Shown here: positions 6,958 through 15,120 of the stretch, piece after piece
Layout of the letters: each line of letters begins with the position of its first letter
Position numbering within the stretch: position 1 is the stretch's first letter
NCBI GenBank assembly: GCA_964369475.1
Contig: CAYJFK010000048.1
Span: 1 to 19,684 of the forward strand
Reading direction: 5' to 3'
Length of the DNA: 19,684 bases
Origin: CAYJFK01 sp964369475
Lineage (GTDB): Bacteria; Bacillota; Clostridia; Oscillospirales; Feifaniaceae
Notes under the pieces: model-generated
What the model was told of the DNA's origin: nothing
Seen by the model: only the letters and a program-made list of their open reading frames with translations
Database searches by the model: none
Position numbers and translations under genes: made by a program

Positions 6958-6977
6958 TAACAAATTAATAAGCCAAA

Positions 6978-8177
6978 TTAGACAAGCATGTTGACCATGA
7001 TACCGGCAACAAGAACCGATACAACCGAAACGGATGTAATCGAGCCGATGATCATCTTGGGTAGTAGCTGGCTTGTTAGGAACTTGCGCTCCTCTTCATC
7101 TTCCGATAGAGCGTTAACAGTTTCCATTGTTACGTAGTAGTTTGGTGGGAAACCAAGGAAACAGTTGATACCGCATGCGACAGATGTGTATACATCGAAG
7201 TTGATAAACTTAGTCTTACCGATAAGAACCGAAGCAACAACAACACCGACAAATGCAAGTGCAAATGTGATTAGTAGAGGAACAATTAGATCCATAACGA
7301 TCTCGGGTGTTGCATTCTTTAGTCCGCCAAGTAGCGAAGGCATTAGAACGAAGTTGGAGAAACCTGCCATTTGACCTTTGCCCTGAGGATCTTTTTCGAT
7401 TAGGCCGAAAGCCGATGCAAGGATACCTACAAGGATACCTGTGATCGAGCTGTTGATCATGCTTAGGTTGACCGATGCAAGGAACTGTGCAAGCATCATG
7501 GAAAGTAGTGCAAAGAATATTAGAGTTGTAACATAGTAGTTACTTGTGCGGTACTTTTGAGGAATTCTCTCTACAAGGCGAGGCTTTACCTCTGCACCTG
7601 CATCGTCTGCGCCTACAAATGTACCGTTTCTGTATGCTTCAAGCATTGGCTTACCTGCCTTTGTTAGGCAGTAAGATGCTGTTGGCATACCCATAAATCC
7701 TTGGAGCGCACCTGCGAGTATAGCTACCGTTGCAGCATCTATTCTACCAAGTGCTGTGGCCTTTTGAGCCATGATGTCCATAGCGATAACGCCGCCTGTT
7801 AGAGGAGGAGTAACCGATACAGCGATGTCTCTGCCAACGATAAACTGGCCGATGACAAAAACAAATAATACAACGCCGCACATTGCGGTTAGTGTTACAA
7901 CAACTGTCTTCCACTCTTTAACGAGCTCTTTAACATCAAAGAGCGTACCGATTTGAACCATTATGTAATAACGAACAAATCCTGCGAGTGTGGAGACATA
8001 CGAAATGTCAAGAAAGTCTTGGGGTAGGACTGTCCACCAGCCTACTAGAAGTAAAAGAGAAAGAACAAATGTACCTGGAACCTTTGCTTTTGTCGCTGTA
8101 CTTACAGCGTCGGAAAACCACATGATTAGTGCTAAGATAAGTAGCGCCGAGCCTTGGTTTAAAACCCATGGTTGCAT
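6978..8177 (-). CDS. Predicted carboxylate/amino-acid transporter (ESS/GltS-like, family uncertain)
   Basis: This 399-residue integral membrane protein has about ten to twelve hydrophobic segments and little else. Its length and layout fit the glutamate:sodium symporter (ESS/GltS) group (about 400 residues). Two half-repeats each have a glycine/proline-rich re-entrant-like stretch: VTPPLTGGVIAMDI (about 122-135) and ACGINCFLGFPPNYYV in the C-terminal half. I do not recognise it at gene level, so substrate and coupling ion are inference. AGGGGG sits 8 bases before the ATG. A strong promoter and a 64-base leader precede it, and a terminator follows. It lies next to the M20 amidohydrolase operon on the same strand, so it may import that operon's substrate or a product. 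Confidence 0.75.
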   Translation of the reverse strand: MQPWVLNQGSALLILALIMWFSDAVSTATKAKVPGTFVLSLLLLVGWWTVLPQDFLDISYVSTLAGFVRYYIMVQIGTLFDVKELVKEWKTVVVTLTAMCGVVLFVFVIGQFIVGRDIAVSVTPPLTGGVIAMDIMAQKATALGRIDAATVAILAGALQGFMGMPTASYCLTKAGKPMLEAYRNGTFVGADDAGAEVKPRLVERIPQKYRTSNYYVTTLIFFALLSMMLAQFLASVNLSMINSSITGILVGILASAFGLIEKDPQGKGQMAGFSNFVLMPSLLGGLKNATPEIVMDLIVPLLITFALAFVGVVVASVLIGKTKFINFDVYTSVACGINCFLGFPPNYYVTMETVNALSEDEEERKFLTSQLLPKMIIGSITSVSVVSVLVAGIMVNMLV

Positions 8178-8247
8178 GATGTATCCCCCTAACTATATTG
8201 TTCCGATTTACATGTTGCTACACATAACTTTCGGACTGATACGTCTA

Positions 8248-8276
8248 ATTATATATATTATGTGTCTAATTTGCAA
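8248..8276 (-). promoter_or_regulatory. SigA-type promoter of the transporter gene
   Basis: On the minus strand: -35 TTGCAA (8276-8271), 17-base spacer, perfect -10 TATAAT (8253-8248). The transcript would start near 8241. Bases 8277-8495 upstream are AT-rich, and I see no gene in them. Confidence 0.75.
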
Positions 8277-8495
8277 GAAAATTTTACAAATTATTCATAA
8301 TTTAGCAATATGTTTAGAAATTGTCAAGATTTAGTTACAGTTTTTGGTTATTTACACAACAGAAATTGCCTTTTTATATTTTTGTGCTATACAAAAACTT
8401 TGAGAATGTCTGTCTATTTATTTAAAAAGGATGGATAAAATAAGAGCGTTGTTAGCAAAAATTACTAATTGCGGCCGCTGGGTACACCTATAATG

Positions 8496-8650
8496 CAGCT
8501 TGGAGAAAAAGTGTTTTCTCCAAGCTGAGAAATGAGCTAAAGCTGATTTTAACGCCCTCGGGGCGGGAATTTAACGACGAAGGGCACCCTGATGGTGCCC
8601 CCTCGCCGCTCCCCCACCTTCCGAATGGGCTTGATTTTGGGTTTTTCTCC
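8496..8650 (+). repeat. Dispersed structured repeat, copy B
   Basis: Hairpin CAGCTTGGAGAAAA (8496-8509) / TTTTCTCCAAGCTG (8514-8527), a 26-base spacer, then the conserved core 8554-8650. The core holds GCCCTCGGGGC, GAATTTAA, the palindrome GGCACCCTGATGGTGCC, a C-rich stem, GGCTTGATTTT and terminal TTTTTCTCC. The terminal TTTTTCTCC mirrors GGAGAAAAA in the first hairpin, giving short inverted termini. The core is highly similar to copies A (1-41) and C (16867-16993, inverted). Confidence 0.8.
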
Positions 8651-8693
8651 AGCCTGTATAATGTACTTGCAATGGGCACATTTTACAAAAAAT

Positions 8694-8724
8694 CAGCTTG
8701 GAGAAATACAATTTCTCCAAGCTG
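8694..8724. terminator. Terminator of the M20 operon
   Basis: CAGCTTGGAGAAAT (8694-8707) pairs with ATTTCTCCAAGCTG (8711-8724). On the minus strand it is followed by ATTTTTTG. It lies about 95 bases after the last M20 gene. The stem nearly duplicates the hairpin at 8496-8527, and AGCTGATTTTAAC occurs at both 8541-8553 and 8720-8732. Confidence 0.7.
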
Positions 8725-8818
8725 ATTTTAACCCTTATAACAAAGAAAGTTTACCACACTATGTCACACAGATAGCGCTTAGCATTGTAGAGCGCTCTCT
8801 CTGCCTTAGGAAGTAACG

Positions 8819-10024
8819 CTACTTTGCAAGCATATCTGCAATTACTTGAACGGAAAGCTCGCATGCATGTATCATGGCCTCGTCCTTTATTGCAAAGTTG
8901 CGGTTGTGGTGGGCAGGGCGCAAGGACTTATCCTCTTTATGACCTGCTCCGACAAAGGCAAATGCACCGTCTATAATCTCGTACTGTGCGCCGAGCGACT
9001 CGCTGCCGGGGAGGGGTGGCGCATCTACTATCATTTCGGGGTGGAGCTTTGCGAGCGACTGCTTTGCAAGTGTTGCGTACTCCTCCTTTATAACGATAGG
9101 CACGGAGGATACAACATGACCCTTGCCAAACTCGACCTTGCAGTTGTAGGCCGCCGCTGTGTTCTCTATAACGGGGTTTATGTAGTTGTAGAGCGCTTCT
9201 CCATCTTCCTTTACAAAGAAGCGCATAGAGCCTATGAGCTTTGATGTGTCGGGGATTATGTTGTGAAGTGTGCCACCGCCTGAAACACCGCATGTCGAGA
9301 GTACAGCTGTGTTTGCAGGGGGGATTGCAAGGTCGACCGTCGTTTGAAGTGCTTTAATGACTGCCGCCATGGCAATAAGGGGGTTGTCGCAGAGGTCGGG
9401 ACGGCTCGAGTGGCCGCCTTTACCTATAATCTCAAAGTCTATGCCGGCAAATCCTGCCGAGCGAGCGCCGCTATTTAGCGAAATTGCGCCGAGCGGGTCG
9501 GTCGTCATGTAGTGGAGACTCCAAAGAAGGTCGGGCTTTTCTCTTTTAAGCATCTCTACAACATCAGCGACAGATGCGCCGTTTTCTTCGCCTGCTTCGA
9601 AAAGGAACATAACCTTGCCGCCTGCAAGCTCGTCCTTGTGCTTTATAAGAATTTCTGCCGCCGTTAGCAGTGTTGCAACGTGAGCATCATGACCACAGGC
9701 ATGGCACCAGCCCTCGTGCTCCGACACGACTGCCTTTTTGTTGCCCTCTAAATCGATCGGGTCTTCGTCCATGTTAAGGCCGTCCATGTCTGCCCTGTAA
9801 GCGACCGTCTTGCCGGGGCGACCTGTGTCGAGCATGGCGAAAAATGCAACGTCGGTAATGTCGGTTATCTCAAGGCCGAGCTCTTTGCAGCGCTCCTTTG
9901 CATAGGCAGAGCTCTTGTACTCCTTGCCGCCAAGCTCGGGAATTTTATGTAGGTCGTTTTTCATGTTGAGCATTTTGCCGTATAGCTCTTTAACTTCGGC
10001 AATTATCTTTTCTGAACTAAGCAT
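8819..10024 (-). CDS. M20-family metallo-amidohydrolase, operon gene 4
   Basis: This 401-residue M20 (amidohydrolase/IAA-amino-acid hydrolase-like) enzyme hydrolyses an amide bond of a small N-acyl or peptide-like substrate in the cytoplasm, using two metal ions. Visible residues: HACGHD with Cys110 and His112, FEAGEEN with the catalytic Glu146 and metal-ligand Glu147, His171 in SLHYM, and a C-terminal His in PAHHNRNF. The lid/dimerisation domain carries GGHSSRPDLCDNP. It is closest by eye to the gene just upstream (same length, same motif positions). Its ATG overlaps that gene's TAA by one base (TAATG), so translation is probably coupled. GAGGGGTG upstream serves as ribosome binding site. 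Substrate unknown. Confidence 0.92.
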   Translation of the reverse strand: MLSSEKIIAEVKELYGKMLNMKNDLHKIPELGGKEYKSSAYAKERCKELGLEITDITDVAFFAMLDTGRPGKTVAYRADMDGLNMDEDPIDLEGNKKAVVSEHEGWCHACGHDAHVATLLTAAEILIKHKDELAGGKVMFLFEAGEENGASVADVVEMLKREKPDLLWSLHYMTTDPLGAISLNSGARSAGFAGIDFEIIGKGGHSSRPDLCDNPLIAMAAVIKALQTTVDLAIPPANTAVLSTCGVSGGGTLHNIIPDTSKLIGSMRFFVKEDGEALYNYINPVIENTAAAYNCKVEFGKGHVVSSVPIVIKEEYATLAKQSLAKLHPEMIVDAPPLPGSESLGAQYEIIDGAFAFVGAGHKEDKSLRPAHHNRNFAIKDEAMIHACELSVQVIADMLAK

Positions 10025-11229
10025 TATTTTTCACCCCTCTCTAAATAGTCGACGGCAAACTGAACCGACACTTGAAGTGTTGGTAGCATCATTGACATGT
10101 CGACATCGAACTTTGCATTGTGCAAAACCGCATCTGTGCCAAGCTCTGCCGAGCCTATGCCGACCCACGCAAAGCAGCCCTTTGTTTCATTCATGTATAG
10201 ACCCATAGGTTCACTTGCGGCAGAGGCAGGTATATCACAATCGAGGTCGGGGTTTATCTTTAGGAGCGAGCCACGAGCAAGCTCGGACATTTCGGCATTG
10301 TTTACAACGGGAGGTAGGCCGAGATTTAGCGGTATTCTCTCGTATTTGCAAAATGCGCTCTCTATTGCCGCCTTTGCCGTCTTCTGCCAAGCCTCGTCGA
10401 GCATTTTGCCCGTTTCAGGCTGGTAGTAACGGTAACTGCCGTATACCTCTACTTCGTCGGGGATTATGTTTAGCACCTTGCCGCCATTTAGACCTGTTAC
10501 GGCAAATGTTACCATCTCGTTGGGGTTTGCCTTTAGGGGAACGAGCGTTTGAATGGCAAGAAGTGCTTCTGCCGCCGCAGGTAGCGGATTTAGCGACTGG
10601 TCGGGGCGGCTCGAGTGTCCGCCACGGCCTACTGCCTTAAATTTGTATACGCCAATTCCTGCCGCACGAGAGCCGGACTGCACGCTTATCTTGCCTGTCG
10701 GTGCGTTGGGGTAGAAGTGGATGGCCCAAAGGCAATCGGGCTTCGTGTCCTTAACCCACTGCAAAATCTCCTGTGTATCCGCACCGTTTTCTTCGCCCGC
10801 TTCGAATAGAAACTGAATCTTACCGCCCTTTAGCTTGTCCTTTTGCGAGGTAAGCACCTTTGCGGCATATATTAGATTGGCAGTGTGCCCATCGTGGCCG
10901 CAAGCATGGCAAAATCCCTCGTGACCCGAGACAAACTGCTTTTTAATGCCTGCATTGTTAAGGGGCGATTCCTCCATGGGAAGTGCGTCCATATCGCCAC
11001 GCATAACAAGTGTTGGGCCCTCTTTGCCTGTGTCGAGTGTGGCATAAAAGCAGACATCTGTAATGTCTGTAAGAGGAAGGCCGAGCTTTTTCATCTCCTC
11101 TTTTGCGTATGCGGAAGTCTTGTAGACCATGCCGCCCATTTCGGGGATTGTGTGTAGGTAGTTCTTTGTATCTATCAGCTCTTGTTCGTAGGATTTGCAA
11201 AGAGCAATTATATCTTTAGTTTCAAACAT
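10024..11229 (-). CDS. M20-family metallo-amidohydrolase, operon gene 3
   Basis: This 401-residue paralogue has HACGHD (Cys110, His112), FEAGEENGA (Glu146/Glu147), His171 in AIHFYP, GGHSSRPDQSLNP in the lid domain and His in AVLHNAKFD near the end. All metal-site positions are present, so it should be active. The start at 11229 is preferred over an upstream in-frame ATG (11298) that would overlap the preceding gene; a GGGGGG-type ribosome binding site sits 8 bases before it. The gap to the previous gene is 13 bases. It and the next gene form the most similar pair of the four, suggesting a recent duplication. Confidence 0.92.
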   Translation of the reverse strand: MFETKDIIALCKSYEQELIDTKNYLHTIPEMGGMVYKTSAYAKEEMKKLGLPLTDITDVCFYATLDTGKEGPTLVMRGDMDALPMEESPLNNAGIKKQFVSGHEGFCHACGHDGHTANLIYAAKVLTSQKDKLKGGKIQFLFEAGEENGADTQEILQWVKDTKPDCLWAIHFYPNAPTGKISVQSGSRAAGIGVYKFKAVGRGGHSSRPDQSLNPLPAAAEALLAIQTLVPLKANPNEMVTFAVTGLNGGKVLNIIPDEVEVYGSYRYYQPETGKMLDEAWQKTAKAAIESAFCKYERIPLNLGLPPVVNNAEMSELARGSLLKINPDLDCDIPASAASEPMGLYMNETKGCFAWVGIGSAELGTDAVLHNAKFDVDMSMMLPTLQVSVQFAVDYLERGEK

Positions 11230-11242
11230 ATCTCGTCCCCCC

Positions 11243-12436
11243 TTACATGCCGCAGCAGTCTGCTGCAAATTGTAGCATAAACTTAGCGGTTGCGGCAAGG
11301 CAACGCTCGTCTATGTCGAAGTGTTTGTTGTGATGTGCGGCATTCATGCCACGCTCGGCGTTGCCTGCACCAAACCAGCTAAAGCAGGTAGGCACAATTG
11401 CGGAGTATCTGCCGAGCGACTCGCTGTAAGACATGCCCGGTGTGTCCATGTTAAAGCCGGGGAGAACTTTGTCGCAAGCGCCCTTTGCGATGTCGCAAAC
11501 TGCCTTGTCGGCAACTATCGGCATGTACATAAACATGGGGATTTCAGGCCACTCTACGGTGCAGCCGTATGCCGCCGCTGTGTCTTCGCACATTTTGCGA
11601 ACGGTAGGCACTATCTTCTTGCCGTCCTCGGGGTCGAAAAATCTAAGTGCGCCCGACATTGTTACGGTGCGTGGGATTATGTTAAATGCCTGACCGCTCT
11701 CGACAAGGCAAATCGAAAGCACATTTACATTGGCAGGATTTGCAAGGAGCGAGGTTGCGCTCGTTAGCTGTGTGTATGCCGCCGCCGCAGGCACTATTGG
11801 GTTAACACAAAGGTCGGGGCGGCTCGAGTGTCCCTCTACTCCGACAAATGTTGGATTAACAATGGCAACACCCGACGAGCGTATACCGTCCGACATTGTC
11901 GCCGTGCCAAACTCCATGTCTGCACCGACATGTATTGCAAAGAGCATGTCGGGCTTTGTCTTTTCTAAATAGGCGCAAATATCGTCGCCCGAGGCATTGT
12001 TTTCTTCGCCCGATTCAAATAGGAATGTAATCTTTCCCTTTAAATCGTCCTTGTGCGCCGCTAAAATCTTTGCCACGTGGACAAGATTAGAGGAGTGTGC
12101 ATCATGTCCGCAAGCGTGGCACATGCCCTCTATTTTGGATACTACTACCTTTTCTTCTTTTAGGTTGCAAGGATCTTCATCTACCTTTAGTGCGTCCATA
12201 TCGGCACGCAGCACGATGTGCTTGCCCTCTCTGCCTGTATCTAAAATGGCGGCAAAAGCGTACTTTGTAATCATGTCGATGGGCAGGCCGAGTTTTTCCA
12301 TCTCGCCCTTGCAAATGCCCGAGGTAAACTCCTCGAAACCACCGAGTTCGGGGTGTTCGTGGAAGGCTCTGCGCATGTCGATCATGCTTTGTTCCATAGC
12401 TTCTACTTCGGCTATAATTGTCTTTGTATCAAACAC
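11243..12436 (-). CDS. M20-family metallo-amidohydrolase, operon gene 2
   Basis: This 397-residue paralogue starts with GTG, preceded by AAAGGGGG. Key residues: HACGHD (Cys109, His111), FESGEEN (Glu144/Glu145), AIHVG, and AAHHNKHFD at the C-terminus. The lid motif is GVEGHSSRPDLCVNP, where the other three have a Gly-Gly-His, a local difference near the substrate. Only one base separates its start codon from the stop of the gene upstream. It is the most divergent in the lid/C-terminal half (for example PEIPMFMYMPIV), which suggests a different acyl or side-chain preference within the set. Confidence 0.92.
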   Translation of the reverse strand: MFDTKTIIAEVEAMEQSMIDMRRAFHEHPELGGFEEFTSGICKGEMEKLGLPIDMITKYAFAAILDTGREGKHIVLRADMDALKVDEDPCNLKEEKVVVSKIEGMCHACGHDAHSSNLVHVAKILAAHKDDLKGKITFLFESGEENNASGDDICAYLEKTKPDMLFAIHVGADMEFGTATMSDGIRSSGVAIVNPTFVGVEGHSSRPDLCVNPIVPAAAAYTQLTSATSLLANPANVNVLSICLVESGQAFNIIPRTVTMSGALRFFDPEDGKKIVPTVRKMCEDTAAAYGCTVEWPEIPMFMYMPIVADKAVCDIAKGACDKVLPGFNMDTPGMSYSESLGRYSAIVPTCFSWFGAGNAERGMNAAHHNKHFDIDERCLAATAKFMLQFAADCCGM

Positions 12437-12437
12437 T

Positions 12438-13631
12438 CTATTTGCCCCCTTTCATGCAGTCGCAGACAAACTGGAGCGACAGTGCACAGCCAACGGCAAG
12501 TGCGCCTTCGTCTATGTCGAAGCACTCCATATGCATGTTGCCCGTTATGCCCTTTTCTTCGTTTCTGCACCCGATATTTGCATAGACACCGGGAATTATC
12601 TCGGTGAAGTAGCCAAAGGATTCCGAAGGAGGCACAGGTAGGGTAGAAACCGCTTTAAAGCCCTGCTTTTCGGCGGAAGCTCTTGCCAGTGCCGACAGTT
12701 CTACATCGTTTATTATTGGCTTTAGTACGATTTCACAATTTAAATCGACCTCGCAACCGTGCGCCGCCGCAATGCTCTTAAGGATCTTTTTAACTTGATC
12801 TCTTATTGCAATGCCGTCCTTTTCGTCGTAGAATCTAAATCCACCCGCTATGCTCGAATCGTCGGGTATTACGTTGGAAAGTTGTCCGCCATTCCACATG
12901 CACATTGCAAGTGTGGCAAAGTTTGCGGGATTTGCCACCATCGGCACGACCGACTGCAAAGCTGTTAGAGCTGCTGCCGAGGCGACATGGGGGTTAATAG
13001 AACGGTCGGGACGACTCGAGTGACCACCTCTGCCCTTGAATGTGGCATTTATCGTGCCACTGCCCGATGTGCGTGGGCCGCTGTCGGCATTGACTATGCC
13101 TACGGGGAAGTCTATCATCATGTGAAGCCCCCAGATCAAATCGCCGCCCTTTTCCTTTATGTATGCCGCAATTTCTTTACCCGAGCCAAAGTTTTCTTCG
13201 CCCGACTCGAACAGGAATATAATCTTGCCGCAAAGCTCGTCCTTGTGCTTGGAGAGTATGCGCATTGCACCTATAAGTATAGCGGTGTGCCCGTCGTGTC
13301 CGCAGGCATGCATTACGCCGTCGACCTTGGAGACAACCTCTTTTTTATGCCCACCTGCTGTGAGGGGATCTTCCTTAACGGGCAGTGCGTCCATATCGGC
13401 ACGCATGTAGATGGTCTTGCCCTCTTTGCCCGTGTCGAGTATCGCAACAAAAGCGTGCTTTGTTATCTCCTCGATAACAAGTCCGCATTTTTTTGCCTCC
13501 TCCTTGCAAAAAGCCGCCGTCTTGTCCTCTGCCATGCCAAGTTCGGGATGCTCGTGAAACATGCGGCGAATGGCAATAATTTCGGGCTCGATCGCCTTAA
13601 CCGCATCGCTAATGATCTTAGGGTCCAGCAT
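12438..13631 (-). CDS. M20-family metallo-amidohydrolase, operon gene 1
   Basis: This 397-residue paralogue is first in the operon. Motifs: MHACGHDGH (Cys110, His112), FESGEENFG (Glu145/Glu146), GLHMM, GRGGHSSRPDRSINP in the lid, and GNMHMECFD near the C-terminus. The usual Cys two positions before HACGHD is Met here, but the metal-binding Cys and His are intact. AAAGGAGGAGG is an excellent ribosome binding site. No strong promoter stands out directly upstream; a MITE-like repeat with a TATAAT inside it (13654-13794) lies there and may supply one. Confidence 0.92.
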   Translation of the reverse strand: MLDPKIISDAVKAIEPEIIAIRRMFHEHPELGMAEDKTAAFCKEEAKKCGLVIEEITKHAFVAILDTGKEGKTIYMRADMDALPVKEDPLTAGGHKKEVVSKVDGVMHACGHDGHTAILIGAMRILSKHKDELCGKIIFLFESGEENFGSGKEIAAYIKEKGGDLIWGLHMMIDFPVGIVNADSGPRTSGSGTINATFKGRGGHSSRPDRSINPHVASAAALTALQSVVPMVANPANFATLAMCMWNGGQLSNVIPDDSSIAGGFRFYDEKDGIAIRDQVKKILKSIAAAHGCEVDLNCEIVLKPIINDVELSALARASAEKQGFKAVSTLPVPPSESFGYFTEIIPGVYANIGCRNEEKGITGNMHMECFDIDEGALAVGCALSLQFVCDCMKGGK

Positions 13632-13653
13632 TATTATTCCTCCTCCTTTATTT

Positions 13654-13794
13654 TAGGTAATAAGTAATAGTGAATAAGTAAGAAGTATGGTAATTTAATT
13701 GCCCTTCGGCAATTAAATATTATATACAATACAGAAAAACCCTTTTGGGTTTTTCCACCATAGTTCTTACTTGTTACCTCTTACCTATTACCTA
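13654..13794. mobile_element. MITE-like element with 38-bp terminal inverted repeats
   Basis: The left arm 13654-13691 (begins TAGGTAATAAGTAATAG) and right arm 13757-13794 are inverted copies matching at 32 of 38 positions. Inside are two further hairpins: ATTTAATTGCC 13693-13703 with 13708-13718, and GAAAAACCC 13734-13742 with 13747-13755. No coding capacity. The ends are TA-rich, and a TA target duplication is possible. It sits between the patB-like gene and the M20 operon, 22 bases before the first M20 start codon. Confidence 0.6.
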
Positions 13795-13809
13795 CTATAT
13801 GTCCATATA

Positions 13810-13845
13810 CCCAAATCCCCCCGAAGTGAAACGGGGGGATTTGGG
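13810..13845. terminator. Strong hairpin after the patB-like gene, possible terminator
   Basis: CCCAAATCCCCCC (13810-13822) pairs with GGGGGGATTTGGG (13833-13845). It lies 40 bases after the patB-like stop codon on the minus strand. There is no clear T-run on the minus strand, so termination is plausible but unproven. Confidence 0.5.
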
Positions 13846-13885
13846 GTTATTTAAGTGGTGTCTTTGCTACACAAAAAACGCTTTA

Positions 13886-15079
13886 TTATACGCCGTAAAC
13901 TTCCTTGACTGCCTTGCTGATTCTGTCCATTAGGATTTCAAGGTTAGCTCTTGGAGTTGCAAGGTTAATTCTCTCAAAGCCGTTGCCCTCTGGTCCAAAG
14001 ATGTAGCCTTCGTCAAGTGCGACTTTAGCTGTCTTTAGCATTGTTTGCTCAAGTCTTAGCTGATCGCTGTCGATAGCGTTAAAGTCGAGCCACATTAGGT
14101 ATGTGCCTTCCATCTTAATGACCTTAACCTTATCGCCAAAGCGCTCCGCCATGAAGCCCTTGATGTACTCGTAGTTGCCAAGGATGTATGCGTAGCACTC
14201 CTCAAGCCAAGCCTCGCCTCTCTCGTATGCTGCAGCTGCTGCTACTGCACCGAAGTATGTGGGGCTGCCGACCGAGAATAGCTTGCTTGTAGCGTCGAAC
14301 TTTGCACGAACTTCGTCGCCCGGGATCATGATGCAAGAAACATGAAGACCTGCAAGGTTAAATGTCTTGGAAGGAGCGTGGCAGATAATGCAGTTGTCTG
14401 CATACTCTTTGCCAAGTGTTGCATATACTGTGTGCTTGTATCCCGGTGCGATTAGGTCGGCATGGATCTCGTCTGCAAGGACAAGAACGCCGTGCTTGTT
14501 ACAAATGTCGCCCATCTTGCGTAGCTCGTCTTCAGTGAAGACCTTGCCTACGGGGTTGTGGGGGTTACTCATAACAAACAGCTTGCACTTGGGCGAGCTT
14601 GCTAATTTCTCAAAGCTGTCGAAGTCGACTTCGTAGTGGTCGCCCTTGAAGATTAGCTTGTTGTTGACGACAACACGGCCTTGGTTGTCAATCGAGTTTG
14701 TGAAGGGATAGTAAACAGGACGCTGAATGATGATCTCATCGCCCTCGTTTGTAAATGCCTGAATTACCTGATTGATGGCATTAACAACACCGGGGGTATA
14801 GCGGAACCACTCCTGCTTTGCATCCCAGTTGTTGCGCTTTTTCTGCCATGCAAGATATGCGTTGTAGAATCTTGGCATAAATGCTGTGTAACCTACAATG
14901 CCGTGCTCTGCCCACTCTACAAGTTCTTCTCTAATCTCGGGTGCGATGCGGAAGTCCATGTCTGCAACCCAGTAGCTCATTAGGTCGGGTGCGCCAAACT
15001 TAGCCTCAAGAATAGCCGGCTCCCACTTTGCCTGTCCTCTGCCTTTTCTGTCAATCAGTTCGTCGAATACATATTTCAT
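13886..15079 (-). CDS. patB: PLP-dependent C-S beta-lyase/aminotransferase, PatB/MalY type
   Basis: This 397-residue fold-type I PLP enzyme has the MalY/PatB signature YWVADMDF (36-43), SNPHNPVGKV (171-180), the PLP-pyridine Asp in ADEIHADL (Asp203) and the Schiff-base lysine in APSKTFNLAGL (Lys238). The length matches cystathionine beta-lyases of this group (about 390). They cleave cystathionine or S-conjugated cysteines to a thiol, pyruvate and ammonia via 2-aminoacrylate, and some also transaminate. GGGAGGC lies 8 bases before the ATG. The ridA gene ends 41 bases upstream on the same strand, so the two are likely co-transcribed from the ridA promoter. A pure aminotransferase role cannot be excluded. 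Confidence 0.88.
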   Translation of the reverse strand: MKYVFDELIDRKGRGQAKWEPAILEAKFGAPDLMSYWVADMDFRIAPEIREELVEWAEHGIVGYTAFMPRFYNAYLAWQKKRNNWDAKQEWFRYTPGVVNAINQVIQAFTNEGDEIIIQRPVYYPFTNSIDNQGRVVVNNKLIFKGDHYEVDFDSFEKLASSPKCKLFVMSNPHNPVGKVFTEDELRKMGDICNKHGVLVLADEIHADLIAPGYKHTVYATLGKEYADNCIICHAPSKTFNLAGLHVSCIMIPGDEVRAKFDATSKLFSVGSPTYFGAVAAAAAYERGEAWLEECYAYILGNYEYIKGFMAERFGDKVKVIKMEGTYLMWLDFNAIDSDQLRLEQTMLKTAKVALDEGYIFGPEGNGFERINLATPRANLEILMDRISKAVKEVYGV

Positions 15080-15120
15080 GTTAAAATGCCTCCCTATATA
15101 TTATTGGTTATTTTAAAAAT

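Noticed and set aside
6834..6977. parS or Noc-box palindrome near the Noc-like gene
   Set aside because: I looked for TGTTTCACGTGAAACA-like and ATTTCCCGGGAAAT-like palindromes in the flanks and did not see one.
8178..8241. Riboswitch in the transporter leader
   Set aside because: The 64-base leader has only short weak stems (TCCGA/TCGGA and ATGT/ACAT) and no known riboswitch signature.
8471..8478. GCGGCCGC (NotI site) in AT-rich DNA as a sign of vector sequence
   Set aside because: Flanking bases do not resemble any cloning-vector polylinker I know, and the surrounding repeat and terminator look native.
8787..8812. AGAGCGCTCT...CTGCC.TAGG similarity to the 3' end of the noc-like gene (6031-6051, inverted)
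   Set aside because: The match is short, centred on a simple palindrome, and one copy is coding sequence. Most likely coincidence.
11997..13667. Long plus-strand open frames (for example 12987-13667) opposite the M20 genes
   Set aside because: They are antisense shadows of strongly supported minus-strand genes with conserved catalytic motifs; no independent start signals.
13654..13845. CRISPR array from the repeated GGTAATA/TAAGTAA units and hairpins
   Set aside because: The units are inverted arms of one element, not regularly spaced direct repeats with unique spacers, and no cas gene is present.
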